In this document: positions 62,018 to 64,000 of the stretch, piece by piece
How positions within the stretch are numbered: the first letter of the stretch is position 1
Layout: each line of letters opens with the position of its first letter
NCBI GenBank assembly: GCA_024233115.1
Contig: JACKQB010000002.1
Span: 372,001-436,000 of the forward strand
Direction: 5' to 3'
Origin: Akkermansiaceae bacterium
Lineage (GTDB): Bacteria; Verrucomicrobiota; Verrucomicrobiia; Verrucomicrobiales; Akkermansiaceae
Length of the DNA stretch: 64,000 nucleotides
Notes under the pieces: model-generated
What the model was told of the DNA's origin: nothing
Database searches by the model: none
What the model saw: only the letters and a program-made list of their open reading frames with translations
Translations under genes and position numbers: made by a program

Positions 62018-63718
62018 TTATTGTTGGCCGTCTATGTCAGAAACATGCTGCCGGAAGATAGCAAGCTCCTTTTTGACCACTGGCAGCAAAAGATAGAGTC
62101 CCACCATGTTAGGGATGACCATGGCGAAAATCATCGCATCGGAGATCCGGATCACATTGGACAGGGATGCCACAGAGCCAATCACGACAAACGCGCAGAA
62201 CATCACTTTATAAATCAGGATGGCGGTGGCATGAGGGCCACCACACAGGTAAATGACGGCCTGCTCGCCGTAGTAGGACCATGAAATCATGGTTGAGAAG
62301 GCAAACAGCAAGACGGCAATGGCCAGAAGCTTGGGGAACCAGGCAAACTTCGAGCCAAAGGCCCGGGATGTTTTGGCTATTCCTACGATGCCATCCACAT
62401 CGTCGAGATTCACCCAGACAGCATCCGCCTCGTGCTGCCAGACTTTGCCGAATTTTTTGTCTTCGGATTTTCCAACCAGGCGTAGCTCCTCACCTTTGGA
62501 TGCGTCCCGGACCGCGGTGGCTTCCACAGTGGCCTGGGCATACAGCGGCGTGGCATCCTCCTTGACGATCGCATCCACCTTCCATGCCCCGGTGACAATC
62601 AGAACAAGCGCGGTCATCGTGCACACCACCACGGTATCGGTGAAGGGTTCTAACAAAGCGACGACACCTTCACTGGCAGGTTTCTCCGTTTTAACCGCTG
62701 AATGGGCAATGGGAGCCGACCCCACCCCTGCCTCGTTAGAAAATGCGGCACGTTTGATACCTTGGATCAAGACCCCAACCAGTCCACCACCGACAGCCGT
62801 TGGCGCGAAGGCTCCGGCAAAAATCTGACCGAACGCGCCTCCAATTTGGTCGTAGTTGGCAATCAGGATAGCGCAAGCGACTATCACATACATACCACAC
62901 ATAAACGGGACAAGGAATGAGGTGACGCGGGCGATGGTGACGATGCCGCCAATGATCACCAGCGCGACCAAAACCGCGAGAATCACGCCGAATCCCAGTT
63001 TGCTCTCGGTAAAGATGCCAAACGCGTCGCTGACCAGGGAGGCAGCCTGGTTGACCTGGAACATATTACCGGCACCAACGGCACCGCCGACACACATGAT
63101 GGCAAAAAAGATGGCCAGGACCTTTCCGAGCGGACCCAGGCCTTTTTCCTTGAGCCCCTGGCTGAGATAATACATCGCCCCGCCGTGCACCCGGCCCTTG
63201 CTGTCGATTCTCCGGTATTTCACCCCGAGGGTGCACTCGCAGAACTTGGTGGTCATGCCGCACAGCCCCATCAGGATCATCCAGAATGTAGCTCCGGGAC
63301 CACCAATACCCACCGCGACAGCCACGCCGGCAATATTGCCGAGACCCACCGTTGCAGAGAGTGCCGCAGTCAGTGCCTGAAAGTGGGTAATCTGTCCGGG
63401 AGCATCATCGCTGGTGTATTTTCCCCGTGCAGTCCGCAGTGCCAAACCGACCGACCGGAGGTTGATGAATTTGAAATAGATGGTCAGGAAAATTGCCGTC
63501 CCCCCGAGGACAAAGAGGATGATGGGAAGTGCTTGGCCAGCGACTGGCACCGATTTAAATATGATGGACTCAAGGAAATCGGCAATCGGAGCCATGGTAG
63601 CGTCCAGTTTATCGGCAAAGGATACTTCCTCCCCCGCCCACACAGGAGTAACCGTGAGAGATAGAATAAAGAAAAATAAGAAAAACGGGAGGTTGTGGGA
63701 CAATCGGGAATTTTTCAT
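62018..63718 (-). CDS. Alanine/glycine:cation symporter (AGCS family) with loop insert
   Basis: From the ATG at 63718 (MKNSRLSHNLPFFLFFFIL) the protein has 566 residues, longer than the usual 450-500. AGCS motifs are ALSATVGLGNIAGVAVAVGI, MTTKFCECTLGVKYR and FSNEAGVGSAPIAHSAV. The N-terminus looks like an added signal-like helix. A hydrophilic stretch of about 80 residues (about 395-475, VDAIVKEDATPLYAQATVEA onward) interrupts the late helices. It should import small amino acids with sodium. Confidence 0.9.
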   Translation of the reverse strand: MKNSRLSHNLPFFLFFFILSLTVTPVWAGEEVSFADKLDATMAPIADFLESIIFKSVPVAGQALPIILFVLGGTAIFLTIYFKFINLRSVGLALRTARGKYTSDDAPGQITHFQALTAALSATVGLGNIAGVAVAVGIGGPGATFWMILMGLCGMTTKFCECTLGVKYRRIDSKGRVHGGAMYYLSQGLKEKGLGPLGKVLAIFFAIMCVGGAVGAGNMFQVNQAASLVSDAFGIFTESKLGFGVILAVLVALVIIGGIVTIARVTSFLVPFMCGMYVIVACAILIANYDQIGGAFGQIFAGAFAPTAVGGGLVGVLIQGIKRAAFSNEAGVGSAPIAHSAVKTEKPASEGVVALLEPFTDTVVVCTMTALVLIVTGAWKVDAIVKEDATPLYAQATVEATAVRDASKGEELRLVGKSEDKKFGKVWQHEADAVWVNLDDVDGIVGIAKTSRAFGSKFAWFPKLLAIAVLLFAFSTMISWSYYGEQAVIYLCGGPHATAILIYKVMFCAFVVIGSVASLSNVIRISDAMIFAMVIPNMVGLYLLLPVVKKELAIFRQHVSDIDGQQ

Positions 63719-63887
63719 AGCACTTGCAGTCCGCACAGACTGCCAGCTACCCTCGGCAGGACACAAGGAAAATTACAGCCTGGATTACCCACCTGCATGC
63801 AAATTGCATGCCGATGAACCGTGCGCAGGCTGCCGATGGTGATAACCACCAAGGCCGAGGCGGTCAGGAAAACCAAGCAAGCGCGTC

Positions 63888-64000
63888 CTACTTCGCCATC
63901 CTGCCGATGATCCCGCGCAACTCCTTGGCGGGAATGGCGAAAGTGGCTACACGGCTGGCGCGGGCGATATTCATCCCGACACACTCACCTTCGATGGAAA
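63888..64000 (-). CDS. C-terminal end of an unidentified gene (possible trypsin-like/HtrA-type protease), partial
   Basis: Only the last 37 codons are visible. They read GMNIARASRVATFAIPAKEL and end at a TAG at 63888. The GxNIARxxRxxxxAIPA pattern is common at the end of exported trypsin-like domains in this phylum, but too little is seen for a firm call. Confidence 0.5.
   Translation of the reverse strand, partial: SIEGECVGMNIARASRVATFAIPAKELRGIIGRMAK

Noticed and set aside
1..64000. Frequent GTTAG/TTGTTAG words in coding and intergenic DNA
   Set aside because: A rough count of about 60 on both strands is not above the number expected from base composition, so I do not treat it as a functional motif.
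1..64000. Mobile elements, CRISPR arrays, tRNA or rRNA genes
   Set aside because: No transposase, integrase, repeated spacer pattern, cloverleaf or rRNA sequence was recognised.

Overview
The window looks like a chromosomal segment of a GC-rich Verrucomicrobiota bacterium, probably a Verrucomicrobiales/Akkermansiaceae-type organism that lives on algal or plant polysaccharides. The main pointers are four small secreted proteins ending in PEP-CTERM tails, two sigma factors of the Rhodopirellula/Verrucomicrobium type each overlapped by a FecR-LamG membrane regulator, a sulfatase, many glycoside hydrolases, and no SusC/SusD pair. This placement is inferred from gene content; there is no rRNA, tRNA or other phylogenetic marker in the window. 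I saw no transposase, prophage, CRISPR array or tRNA gene.

Layout. (A) 1-13452, minus strand: a glycan-use operon with two secreted beta-helix proteins, an SDR dehydrogenase, an SGNH esterase-like protein, a sodium:solute symporter, a GH2 enzyme and a GH36-type alpha-galactosidase-like enzyme. A divergent AraC regulator (13662-14528) probably controls it. (B) 14738-17655, minus: an HtrA-type protease with four PDZ-like domains, followed by a related protein without the catalytic residues. (C) 17826-25424, plus: cassette 1, made of sigma factor, FecR-LamG regulator, PEP-CTERM protein, multidomain sulfatase and a second PEP-CTERM protein. (D) 25655-27022: a tryptophanase-like lyase. (E) 27111-32440: cassette 2, made of sigma factor, FecR-LamG regulator, PEP-CTERM protein and a sialate-O-acetylesterase-like enzyme. 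(F) 32654-44160: a DoxX-like protein, a GH4 alpha-galactosidase, a very large GH105-DUF4861-BNR fusion, then a PEP-CTERM protein, a GH29 fucosidase and a 1216-residue LamG-DUF5703-GH95-like enzyme. (G) 44411-64000: housekeeping and envelope genes, including a histone H1-like protein, two multipass membrane proteins, ThiG, an alpha-2-macroglobulin/PBP1C pair, a LysR-controlled redox operon (pirin, YceI, double CDGSH, FMN reductase), two Tat-exported M15/DUF882 proteins, a nucleoid-associated protein, an AGCS symporter and the tail of another gene.

The most unusual organisation is in C, E and F. In E and F a small PEP-CTERM protein is followed by a large secreted enzyme whose N-terminal domain is plainly homologous to the small protein. 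The enzyme has lost the PEP-CTERM tail and instead ends in a C-terminal module with an EF-hand-like calcium loop, which is also present on the sulfatase of C. An intrinsic terminator lies between the small protein and the downstream enzyme in all three cases. In C and E a sigma factor with a LamG-bearing membrane regulator heads the cluster. I read this as a repeated module for sensing, displaying and degrading extracellular glycans. That reading is inference and can be tested.
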